Source of the DNA: JAITWN01 sp050486285
GTDB taxonomy: Bacteria > Pseudomonadota > Gammaproteobacteria > SZUA-140
Reading direction: 5' to 3'
NCBI GenBank assembly: GCA_050486285.1
Contig: JBJHCZ010000017.1
Coordinates: 4,740-68,739, forward strand
Length of the DNA stretch: 64,000 nt
The notes below the pieces were generated by a model. The model was given only the letters and a program-made list of their open reading frames with translations, was not told the origin of the DNA and searched no databases. Below, piece after piece: positions 1-7,151 of the stretch; positions within the stretch are counted from its first letter, which is position 1; each line of letters starts with the position of its first letter. A program made the translations under genes and the position numbers.

Positions 1-64
1 GGTAGGGCAGAGCGAAGCATCAGTAAATTGAAACAGACCACAGGCTTCACGCAACGACACAGAC

Positions 65-734
65 ATGCGCTACTGGTGGGTCACCCAAAACCAGACCTAC
101 GCCCAGGAAACCGGCGGCGGCTACCTCTGGTCGCCCAAGCGCAAGGCCAGTGGTGGCCGAAATCCCTTCTATGAATTCATGCGCGAGGTCGCGCCGGGCG
201 ATCTGATCCTGTCGTTCGCGGACACCTCGACACGCGCCGTCGGTATCGCCCAGTCGTATTGCAACGAATCCCCGAAGCCCGCCGAGTGAGGAATACCTGC
301 AACAGAAGCTGGTTGCGGATGCGGGCATCATCGAGACCGAGAAACAGGCGCTGATCATGGCGCGCCGGGGGCAGGGCCGGTTCAAGGAGAATGTCGGACT
401 GATCGAGCGCAGGTGCCGCATCACCCGGGTCGATCGGCCGGAACATCTGCGCGCGAGCCATATCAAACCGTGGCGCGACAGCGCCAACGACGAGCGTCTC
501 GATGGCGAGAACGGCTTCCTGCTGACGCCGACGATCGATCATCTGTTCGATCGGGGTTTCATCTCGTTCGAGGATGACGGCAAGGTGCTGATTTCTCCGG
601 TCGCGCACCGGCCGTCACTGGACAGGATGGGGCTGGATACGGGGCAGACGATCAACGCCGGTGGGTTTACCGCCCGCCAGAAGCAGCATCTCGATTTTCA
701 CCGGAATTTTGTGTTTCTGGAGGCGAGAAAATGA
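65..734 (+). pseudogene. Broken HNH endonuclease gene (N- and C-terminal pieces, centre lost)
   Basis: Two pieces of one known protein architecture lie in different frames. 65-289 gives a 74-residue N-terminal part (MRYWWVTQNQTY..., then a SPKPAE end). 291-734 gives the C-terminal part, with an in-frame start at 357. The C-terminal part holds the HNH-type core RASHIKPWRDS followed by LTPTIDHLFDRGFISF. From memory, intact members of this HNH endonuclease family run about 300 residues with both parts joined by a central segment. That segment is mostly missing here and the frame changes at the join, so an internal deletion is the simplest reading. The C-terminal ORF could still be translated from 357 but lacks the N-terminal recognition-like domain. 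Family assignment is firm; loss of function is inferred. Confidence 0.72.
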
Positions 735-787
735 TTATCAGATGACCTCTGATGTACGGCTCCGGACTTTTAATGGCAGGCTGAATA

Positions 788-823
788 TATAATCGGGTTG
801 AAAACGGTAACATATAGGATACC
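788..823 (+). promoter_or_regulatory. Putative TA promoter (-10) and imperfect palindromic operator
   Basis: A perfect TATAAT hexamer lies at 788-793. An imperfect inverted repeat, GGTAACATATAGGATACC (14 of 18 positions symmetric), follows at 806-823 and ends 5 bp before the toxin start. Toxin-antitoxin operons are commonly autorepressed at such palindromes. No convincing -35 box was found, so the promoter part is tentative. Confidence 0.4.
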
Positions 824-828
824 ATTAC

Positions 829-1083
829 ATGACGACAGGGAAGGTCGTCGAGTATCAGGATCAGGGTGGCATCTCACCGTTTGCCCGGTGGTTCGCCCGA
901 CTTGATCCTGTCGCCGCTGCCAAAGTCACTACGGCACTGTACCGGATGGAGCAGGGCGGCTTGGTCATCCTCCTGGGTGGCGGGGTAAAGAAAGGTCAGC
1001 AAGCGGACATACAGGAGGCGAAGCGATGCTGGCGCGAGTATAAGTCACGAAAGCTGGGTAGACGTCATGCCGATCACCCGTAA
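829..1083 (+). pseudogene. RelE/HigB-type toxin with internal deletion
   Basis: The 84-residue product starts like a phage-derived RelE/HigB-family toxin (GGISPFARWFARLDPVAAAK, then LYRMEQG). It then jumps straight to the family's C-terminal block (LVILLGGGVKKGQQADIQEA). In full-length relatives, as I know them, about 35 residues lie between these blocks, including the Asn/Val-Lys-Gly and the YRIDFGPGYRIY-like segment that forms the catalytic beta-sheet. All of that is missing in frame. The gene overlaps the antitoxin start by 17 bp, as in intact operons. It is probably a detoxified remnant, although the ORF is still open and may be translated. Confidence 0.68.
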
Positions 1084-1393
1084 TTTCCGCGAAACCATTC
1101 GTGCGCGTGCCCAGTCCGATGCACGCTATCGTACTGCCATGCTCACCGAGTCGATCAATGAACTGCTCGCTGGTGACCTTGCCACCGGCAAGGCGATGTT
1201 GCGCGATTATGTCAACGCGACCCTGACCTTCGATCGGTTGGCGCGGGAGACCGGGATTCCGGTGAAGAGCCTGCAGCGCATGCTGGGACCGCGCGGAAAT
1301 CCCACGGCGGAGAACCTGTTTGCGGTGATCAGGGCGTTGCAGGATGCGGAGCGGATTACGCTGGCGGTGAAGTCGGTCAGGCATGCTGCGTAG
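1067..1393 (+). CDS. HigA-like antitoxin / transcriptional regulator
   Basis: The 108-residue protein matches the antitoxin partner of the RelE/HigB-type toxin just upstream. It has an N-terminal MPITRNFRETIRARAQSD block, the DLATGKAMLRDYVNATL segment and a C-terminal helix-turn-helix (SLQRMLGPRGNPTAENLF). The expected role is to bind the toxin and repress the shared promoter at 788-823. Its start lies inside the toxin ORF, typical of translational coupling. The antitoxin is full length while its toxin is damaged, so it may now act only as a DNA-binding orphan. Confidence 0.8.
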   Translation: MPITRNFRETIRARAQSDARYRTAMLTESINELLAGDLATGKAMLRDYVNATLTFDRLARETGIPVKSLQRMLGPRGNPTAENLFAVIRALQDAERITLAVKSVRHAA

Positions 1394-1685
1394 ATATTAT
1401 TGAAATAACTGAATCATGAAACATCCAGCAACGTCCGCGGATTCCGATGCGCAATCATCAGTAACGTCCGCGCGGCGCCGGTAGTATGCATTGAATCCCT
1501 GTGGAACAGGGAGTGATATCACCAGTATTTCCGGTCTCCCGGCGCCATTTCAGGCCCAAAATCATCGATTGATATAAACTCTCCGGCCATTTTGGTATTT
1601 CACCCGAGGTTAAGGAAGCCCGTAATCATTTCAGGTAAACTTGGTGATACTTCAAAACCCTGCCTGAACCGCACAGGTCGCTGTA

Positions 1686-2066
1686 ATGACCGAGATCTGC
1701 CACTGCTGGAAATGCGGCGCCCCGCAGCAGGACCTGCTGCTCCCGCTGGCGCGCCTCGCCGAGTGCCCGCAATGCCGGGCGCAGTTGCACGTGTGCCGCA
1801 TGTGCGAGTTCTTCGATCCGGCCGCGCCGCAGCAGTGCCGCGAGCCGGTCGCGGACCTGGTCGCCGACAAGCAGCGCGCGAATTTCTGCGGTTATCTCCG
1901 CATCAATCCGCGGGCCTACGCGCCGCCGGACGCGAAGACGGAGGCGTCGCGACAGGCGCTGGATGCCTTGTTCGGCGGCGGCGACGGCGCCGCGCCTGCC
2001 GGCGGCGCGGCGCGCAGTGCCGGGGAGGCGGCGCGCGAGGATCTGGAGAAGTTGTTCAGGAAATAA
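1686..2066 (+). CDS. Small double zinc-ribbon protein, function unknown
   Basis: The 126-residue protein has nine cysteines, all in the first 70 residues. C7-x2-C10 pairs with C27-x2-C30 as one zinc ribbon. C37-x2-C40, with C51 and C68, could form a second site. The rest is an Ala/Gly-rich linker and a charged C-terminal helix (AREDLEKLFRK). No signal peptide or membrane segment is visible, so it should be cytoplasmic. I recognise the layout from uncharacterised gammaproteobacterial proteins but know no function. The upstream 290 bp contains no clear gene. Confidence 0.68.
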   Translation: MTEICHCWKCGAPQQDLLLPLARLAECPQCRAQLHVCRMCEFFDPAAPQQCREPVADLVADKQRANFCGYLRINPRAYAPPDAKTEASRQALDALFGGGDGAAPAGGAARSAGEAAREDLEKLFRK

Positions 2067-2076
2067 TCCCGTCAAT

Positions 2077-2619
2077 CTAGCCCCGGCGCGCGTCCTTCCT
2101 TGCCTGTCGCCGCTTCCCCGCGGCGCGCACATGTCCCTGAATCGCCTTCGAGCGCGTCTTCTGCAGTTGCTTGCGCCGGTTCGCGCGCTGGGCCTTTTCG
2201 CTGACGAAGCCTGATTTTGCCGCGGGTCCCTTGCCGGCGCGGGCGGATTTCTGCGCGGCCGGTCGCTTCGCGGCGGGCTGCTTCGCCTTTTTCTTCTTCG
2301 CGCGCTCGGCGGCGCGCTTTTCGGCGGCGGCGTTGGTCCGGGTCTGGGCGGTGAAGCGCTTGACGGCCTCGTCGAACAGTTGCGCCTTCGTCTTCGTACG
2401 CTCGGCGCTGCCCTTCTTGCTGCCGGTGCGGGCGCGGGCAGCGAGGCGCTGGCGCTGGTGGAGGTCGCGATACTTGTCGCGCAGCTTCCTGGCGCGGTCG
2501 AGCTTGGCCTTGAGACGGGCCGGCGTCAGCGTGCGGAGGGTGTCCGCGAGACTCGCGGCGAAGAGCTGGAATTCGGCGGCGGTGCAGAGCGTGCGTGCGT
2601 GATGGCGGTTATAGGCCAT
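2077..2619 (-). CDS. Lysine/arginine/alanine-rich basic protein
   Basis: The 180-residue protein is very basic. Residues 1-60 look folded and helical (MAYNRHHARTLCTAAEFQLF, then a helix rich in Leu and Arg). The middle is low-complexity KKKKAKQPAAKRPAAQKSAR, like histone-H1-like tails. The C-terminus (SKAIQGHVRAAGKRRQARKD) is again ordered-looking and conserved in style. Nucleic-acid binding is likely from composition alone. It runs convergently with the zinc-ribbon gene, 10 bp apart. I cannot name the family. Confidence 0.6.
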   Translation of the reverse strand: MAYNRHHARTLCTAAEFQLFAASLADTLRTLTPARLKAKLDRARKLRDKYRDLHQRQRLAARARTGSKKGSAERTKTKAQLFDEAVKRFTAQTRTNAAAEKRAAERAKKKKAKQPAAKRPAAQKSARAGKGPAAKSGFVSEKAQRANRRKQLQKTRSKAIQGHVRAAGKRRQARKDARRG

Positions 2620-2742
2620 GGGTCCTTCCTTCGTTATGGATTGGTGATATGCGTCGGGACAAGGGCAGGATAACAGCTATGGCTGGCGGTTTTAACCCGA
2701 GGCGGTAAACTGTTCGGGTCATTCGCTACACGGGAGGTCGCA

Positions 2743-3258
2743 ATGACTTCGGCGATTGAACTGCGACGCAACGTCTATCGCAACCGCCGGCTCGCGTGGG
2801 CGGCGCTCGCGGCGAGCATCGTCGCGATCGTGCTGTGGGAGTGGCTCGGTGGACCGCATCCGGGCGCGCCGTCGCATGATGAAGGCTTCGGCTACCGCTT
2901 CTCGCCGATGTATACGTTCAGTCTGCAGGGCATGGTGTTCTGGGGGCTGATGTCGGCGATGCTGTTCGCATTGGGGCTGCTGCACTGGTTCTATATGGGG
3001 CGGGAGTTGTCGATCTGCTGTCCGGGCTGCGGGCACTGCGTGTCGTCGAAGTCGGCCTGGGTGTGCCCCGATTGCGGTAGGGAAAATCACCCGACGCGGG
3101 GCGGCGCGCGCAACATCCTCTACACCGCGTTGACGTCTTGCGGGCATTGCGGCAAGTCGCCGGGGGCGTGGCGCTGTGAAAAGTGCGGCGAGGTCTTCCT
3201 GCTGGAGAAGGAGGGCGACCGCTCGCGACCGGCGCAGGGAGTTCCGGCGGACCAGTGA
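2743..3258 (+). CDS. Membrane protein with cytoplasmic-type zinc ribbons
   Basis: The 171-residue protein has two predicted membrane segments (about residues 18-36 and 62-85) around a short loop. A Cys-rich tail follows, with CCPGCGHC...CPDCG and CGHCG...CEKCG, that is two zinc-ribbon-like knuckle pairs. A good ribosome site (GGGAGG, 5 nt before ATG) supports the start. Nothing in the context shows a role. The layout suggests a membrane-anchored metal or protein-binding module. Confidence 0.65.
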   Translation: MTSAIELRRNVYRNRRLAWAALAASIVAIVLWEWLGGPHPGAPSHDEGFGYRFSPMYTFSLQGMVFWGLMSAMLFALGLLHWFYMGRELSICCPGCGHCVSSKSAWVCPDCGRENHPTRGGARNILYTALTSCGHCGKSPGAWRCEKCGEVFLLEKEGDRSRPAQGVPADQ

Positions 3259-3395
3259 GCCTTCCCGTCGAGCGCGCGCGGGGGCATCGCGATTTCGGGG
3301 GCAAAAATCGGGTTCGAGCGGCGTCAGATCGAAATGACGCGGGGTTTTTTTGGGTGATTCACGTTGGTTCAATGAGTTAGCGTGGTCCGACCCGC

Positions 3396-3423
3396 TTGAC
3401 ATTCTTTGTTCGCGATTCGCGAA
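3396..3423 (+). promoter_or_regulatory. Promoter with embedded near-palindromic operator; probable leaderless start
   Basis: A consensus -35 (TTGACA, 3396-3401) lies only 31 bp before the ATG at 3433. A near-perfect palindrome, TTCGCGATTCGCGAA (3409-3423), overlaps the spacer and the -10 position (GAATAG, 3421-3426). A start about 7 bp after that -10 falls on the ATG itself. No Shine-Dalgarno is present, so the transcript is probably leaderless. The palindrome is a natural autoregulatory operator for the HTH protein it precedes. Confidence 0.55.
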
Positions 3424-3432
3424 TAGTGAACG

Positions 3433-4287
3433 ATGGAGGCATCGAGGGTGACGCTCAAGCCGCAAGATGTGCTGGTCCTGCTGAAGCTGGTGGCGATCGG
3501 GGAAAATCCCTGGACATACAACGGGATAGCTGTTGATCTTTGCATGAGTCCGGCGGAGGTTCATGCGGCGGTGAGGCGGGCGCTGGCGGCCGGTCTTGCC
3601 GCGCGGGTCGGGAAAACGATCGTGCCCGAGCGGCGGAATCTCGAGGCGTTTCTGGTCCACGGGATCCGCCATGTCTTTTATCCCGAATGGGGCGAACTGA
3701 CGACCGGGATGCCGACCCTGGCCGCGGCGGCGCCGTTGCGGCGGGAGGGTGCGGTTGCGCAGGAGGCATTGCCGCCGGTGTGGCCGGATCCGGAGGGCGG
3801 ACAGCGGGGGCCGTCGTTCATGCCCCTGTACAAGTCGGCGCCCAGGGCGGCGCGGGCGGACGCGCGGCTCTATGAGTTGCTGGTGCTGGTCGATGCGATC
3901 CGGGGCGGCGATGAGCGCGTGCGCAGCCGCGCGATCCGGGAGCTGAGACAGCGGCTGAACGGCCGTTCAGCGGAGGCCGTGGTGCAGGCCGATCGTCGAA
4001 TCTCCGTGCTGGGTGAACTCGGTGTTTCACAGTCTGCGTTGATGGCGCTGCTCCATCGCCATCATATCGGGCGCCTGGCCTTGTTCGGGTCCGCGACGCG
4101 CGGCGAGCTGACGCCCGCGAGCGAGATCGAGTTGCTGCTCGAGTTCGAGCCGGGGCGGGCGCCCTTGCCGGACGGGATGGCGGCGGTCAGGGAAGACTTC
4201 TCGGTGCTGCTCGGCGGGCGCGGGGTCAGTCTCGCCACTGCCTCCATTCTTGAGGACGCTAGCGCGATCCGATCGCGATCGTCTTGA
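3433..4287 (+). CDS. Winged-helix regulator fused to a degenerate minimal nucleotidyltransferase
   Basis: The 284-residue protein has two parts. Residues 6-175 match a MarR-like regulator family (KPQDVLVLLKLVAIGENPWTY, then FLVHGIRHVF and LPPVWPDPEG) usually found as a stand-alone protein of about 200 residues beside a nucleotidyltransferase gene. Residues about 200-284 look like an MNT-type minimal nucleotidyltransferase: LALFGSATRGE (GS at 219-220, RG at 223-224) followed by SEIELLLEFEPG. Active enzymes have SDxDL there; here both metal-binding Asp are Glu (E231, E233), so catalysis is doubtful. The domain may act as a sensor or dimerisation unit. The last 29 bp overlap the convergent DUF3108 gene. 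Confidence 0.72.
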   Translation: MEASRVTLKPQDVLVLLKLVAIGENPWTYNGIAVDLCMSPAEVHAAVRRALAAGLAARVGKTIVPERRNLEAFLVHGIRHVFYPEWGELTTGMPTLAAAAPLRREGAVAQEALPPVWPDPEGGQRGPSFMPLYKSAPRAARADARLYELLVLVDAIRGGDERVRSRAIRELRQRLNGRSAEAVVQADRRISVLGELGVSQSALMALLHRHHIGRLALFGSATRGELTPASEIELLLEFEPGRAPLPDGMAAVREDFSVLLGGRGVSLATASILEDASAIRSRSS

Positions 4288-4978
4288 GGTCCATGCGGGA
4301 AGTGGGGTGACCGGTGCGTTGTTGTTCGACGCGGACGGGGAGGTAGTCGAGGGCGGGGGCGCTCCAGAAGATCGTCGTGCGGTTGCCGTGACGGCGTTCG
4401 AGGCGGATGGTGTCGAAATCGCCGGCGCCGGTGGTGATGCGGCCGCGGCCGGTGACCTCGAAGCGGTATTCGCGGAGTTCGTGGTCTTCGACGACGGGAT
4501 AGACGATGACATCATCATCGTCGCCGGCCTTGCGATTGCGCATGAGCTTGAGCTGCAGCGACATGCGATCCACGGTGCCGTGTTCGATCGCGACCTGCTT
4601 GCGTTCGCCGTTGACGCGGGTGTGGGCCTGGCCCATGTTCCAGTCGAACTCGATGATCTTGCGCTCGATCGCCTCGCGGCCGCGTTCCTGCACATATTCG
4701 TAGCGCTGCGCGATCAGCGCGCCGTCTTCGTCGATGCGCAGCCGGCTCTGTTCGCGAACGATGTCGCTGCTGATCCAGGTGGCGATGCCGCGCGGTTCGA
4801 CGCGGGCCTTGAAGTCGACCGTGCCGTTGCCGTTGATCGCAAGCTCGTAGACCGCCTCCCCGACCCGCACCCCGCCATAGGTCAACTCATAAGTCGCCCG
4901 ATAAGGCGACAGCGCCCATGCCTGCCCCATCACCACCAGCAAACACACAGCACCAATCAAATGTTGGGGTCGGACCAC
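4259..4978 (-). CDS. Secreted DUF3108-family protein
   Basis: The 239-residue protein has a signal peptide (about residues 1-22, ending QAWA). A beta-rich domain follows, beginning LSPYRATYELTYGGVRVGEA, the hallmark opening of DUF3108 proteins. Later features are VEDHELREYRFEVTGRGRI and FWSAPALDYLPVRVEQQRTG, also family-typical. It should be periplasmic or on the inner face of the outer membrane. The biochemical role of the family is not settled. Its 3' end overlaps the convergent regulator by 29 bp. Confidence 0.82.
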   Translation of the reverse strand: MVRPQHLIGAVCLLVVMGQAWALSPYRATYELTYGGVRVGEAVYELAINGNGTVDFKARVEPRGIATWISSDIVREQSRLRIDEDGALIAQRYEYVQERGREAIERKIIEFDWNMGQAHTRVNGERKQVAIEHGTVDRMSLQLKLMRNRKAGDDDDVIVYPVVEDHELREYRFEVTGRGRITTGAGDFDTIRLERRHGNRTTIFWSAPALDYLPVRVEQQRTGHPTSRMDLKTIAIGSR

Positions 4979-5167
4979 GGCAACTCGTTAATATTGTTGG
5001 AATCAGGCCCGGATAATAGCCTGAAAACGGGCCTCCCGTCGCATTTTCGGGGTCAAAATCAGCGTTCGAGCCGCAAGCGCAAACGAACCAGCCCGATTTC
5101 GGTGTCAAAATAACAAACAATGCGGCGCGGTTTGCCCCGGCAGTCCCGGCATATTAAGATTAACGCA

Positions 5168-7144
5168 ATGAATACAAAGGAATATCAGCAGCGGCCGGCG
5201 GGGTGGGTCGAACGGGAGAGCGCGACCTCGCTGCAGCGGCTGTTGCCGCGCATCGAGTCGCGGTTTCGCGGGCAGGTCGACGAGGTCGAGTGGGAGGCCT
5301 ATCTCGATCGCCTGAAGCGCCACTTCCCGCGCCTGTTCGAATCGCTGCATGCGCTGTACGGACGCGACTACGATTTTTTCTATTACCTCGAGAGCATCCT
5401 CGCGTCGGCGACGACGATGTGGATCGAACGACCCGGCGAACTGAAGGCGCTCGATGCGATGCGCGCGGCCGATCCGATGTGGTACCAGTCGCACCGCATG
5501 GTCGGCGCGATGTGCTATGTCGACCTGTTCGCCGGCGACCTCAAGGGCCTGCGCGAGCGCATCCCGTATCTGTCCGAGCTCGGCATCACCTATCTGCACC
5601 TGATGCCGCTGTTCAAGACGCCGGCCGGCGATAACGACGGCGGCTACGCGGTCAGCAGCTATCGCGAGGTCAACCCCGCGCTCGGCACGACCGAAGACCT
5701 CGTCGAGCTCGCGACCGAGCTGCGCCATCACGGCATCTCGCCGGTGCTCGACTTCGTGTTCAATCACACCGCCGACGAACACGAATGGGCACGCCGCGCG
5801 CTCGCCGGCGAGGAGCATTACCAGGATTTTTATCTGATGTTCCCCGATCGCGCGCTGCCCGACGAGTTCGAGCGCAGCATGGCCGAGGTCTTCCCCGACG
5901 ATCACCCCGGCGCCTTCACCTACAACAATCGCCTGAAGAAATGGGTGTGGACGACCTTCAACACCTACCAGTGGGACCTGAACTACGCGAATCCCGCAGT
6001 GTTCAACGCGATGTGCGAGGAGATGCTGTTCCTCGCCAATCTCGGCGTCGAGATCCTGCGCCTCGATGCGGTCGCGTTTCTGTGGAAGCGTCTCGGCACC
6101 AGCTGCCAGAACCTGCCCGAGGCGCACATGATCATTCGCGCCTTCAACGCGCTTGCCCATATCGCCGCGCCGGCGATGGTGTTCAAGTCGGAGGCGATCG
6201 TCCACCCGGACGAGGTCAGCCGGTACATCGACGTCGACGAGTGCCCGCTGTCCTACAACCCGCAGTTGATGGCGCTGCTGTGGGAGGCGCTGGCGACGCG
6301 CGACGTGCGCGTGCTGCAGCATGCGATGCGCCGCGGCTTCGCGATCCCGCCGGACTGCGCGTGGGTGAATTACGTGCGCTGTCACGACGACATCGGCTGG
6401 GCCTTCTCCGACGACGACGTCGCCGCGACCGGCTTCGATCCGCAGGAGCACCGCCGCTTCCTGACCCGCTTCTACACCGGCCGCTTCCCCGGCAGCTTTG
6501 CGCGCGGCGCGCCGTTCCAGGAGAATCCGCTGACCGGTGATGCGCGCGTGTCCGGCACCTGCGCCTCGCTCGCCGGTCTCGAACTCGCGCTCGAGCATGA
6601 CAGCGAACGCGAGATCGAACTCGCGACCTGGCGCATCCTGCTGCTGCACGGCGTCGCGATCCTGATCGGCGGCATCCCGCTGATATACCTCGGCGACGAG
6701 CTCGGCATGCTGAACGACCATGAGTGGGAGCGCGATCCGGTCAAGGCCGGCGACTCGCGCTGGCTGCATCGCCGCCCGTTCGACGAACAGGCCGCCGAGT
6801 CGCGCCGCGACATGAAGACGCCGACCGGGCGCATCTACCAGAGCCTGATGCGGCTGATCCAGTTGCGCCAACAGAACCTCGCCTTCACCCGCGCCGAGAC
6901 CGAGATCGCGGACACCGGCAACCGCCATGTCTTCGGATTCTTCCGCAGCAACGACCAGTACAGCGTCTACGTGCTCGCGAACTTCACCGAGCAGCCGCAG
7001 GCGCTGGAGGCGCGCCGCCTGCGCCAGATGGGCATGCGCAAGACCATGGTCGACCTCTATGCCGGACGGACGCTGACCGCGACCCAGGAGCTGGTGCTCG
7101 AACCCTACCAGCTGATGGTCCTCGCGCGCGTCGCGCGGGACTGA
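5168..7144 (+). CDS. ams: Amylosucrase (GH13 family)
   Basis: The 658-residue GH13 enzyme (start at 5168) makes alpha-1,4-glucan from sucrose or splits sucrose. Numbered from this start, the nucleophile is D300 in LRLDAVAF, the acid/base is E342 in FKSEAI and the third acid is about D407 in CHDDIGW. These line up closely with the known amylosucrase triad (D286, E328, D393 in the Neisseria enzyme). The N-terminal helical region (TSLQRLLPRIESRFRG) is also amylosucrase-specific. An in-frame ATG at 5120 would add 16 residues with no homology, so the later ATG is preferred. No signal peptide is seen. A SulP transporter follows after 7 bp. Sucrose synthase and other glucan genes are not in the window. 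Confidence 0.9.
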   Translation: MNTKEYQQRPAGWVERESATSLQRLLPRIESRFRGQVDEVEWEAYLDRLKRHFPRLFESLHALYGRDYDFFYYLESILASATTMWIERPGELKALDAMRAADPMWYQSHRMVGAMCYVDLFAGDLKGLRERIPYLSELGITYLHLMPLFKTPAGDNDGGYAVSSYREVNPALGTTEDLVELATELRHHGISPVLDFVFNHTADEHEWARRALAGEEHYQDFYLMFPDRALPDEFERSMAEVFPDDHPGAFTYNNRLKKWVWTTFNTYQWDLNYANPAVFNAMCEEMLFLANLGVEILRLDAVAFLWKRLGTSCQNLPEAHMIIRAFNALAHIAAPAMVFKSEAIVHPDEVSRYIDVDECPLSYNPQLMALLWEALATRDVRVLQHAMRRGFAIPPDCAWVNYVRCHDDIGWAFSDDDVAATGFDPQEHRRFLTRFYTGRFPGSFARGAPFQENPLTGDARVSGTCASLAGLELALEHDSEREIELATWRILLLHGVAILIGGIPLIYLGDELGMLNDHEWERDPVKAGDSRWLHRRPFDEQAAESRRDMKTPTGRIYQSLMRLIQLRQQNLAFTRAETEIADTGNRHVFGFFRSNDQYSVYVLANFTEQPQALEARRLRQMGMRKTMVDLYAGRTLTATQELVLEPYQLMVLARVARD

Positions 7145-7151
7145 GACCCCG

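Noticed and set aside
1414..1518. Short minus-strand reading frame ending RTLLMIAHRNPRTLLDVS with two AACGTCCGCG repeats (1430, 1463)
   Set aside because: It is interrupted by a stop upstream, has no start or ribosome site and no family I can name; it may be a gene remnant but cannot be supported.
3292..5115. Similar short sequences (TTTCGGGGTCAAAATC-like at about 3295, 5046 and 5096)
   Set aside because: Imperfect matches, too short and degenerate to call a repeat family from this window alone.
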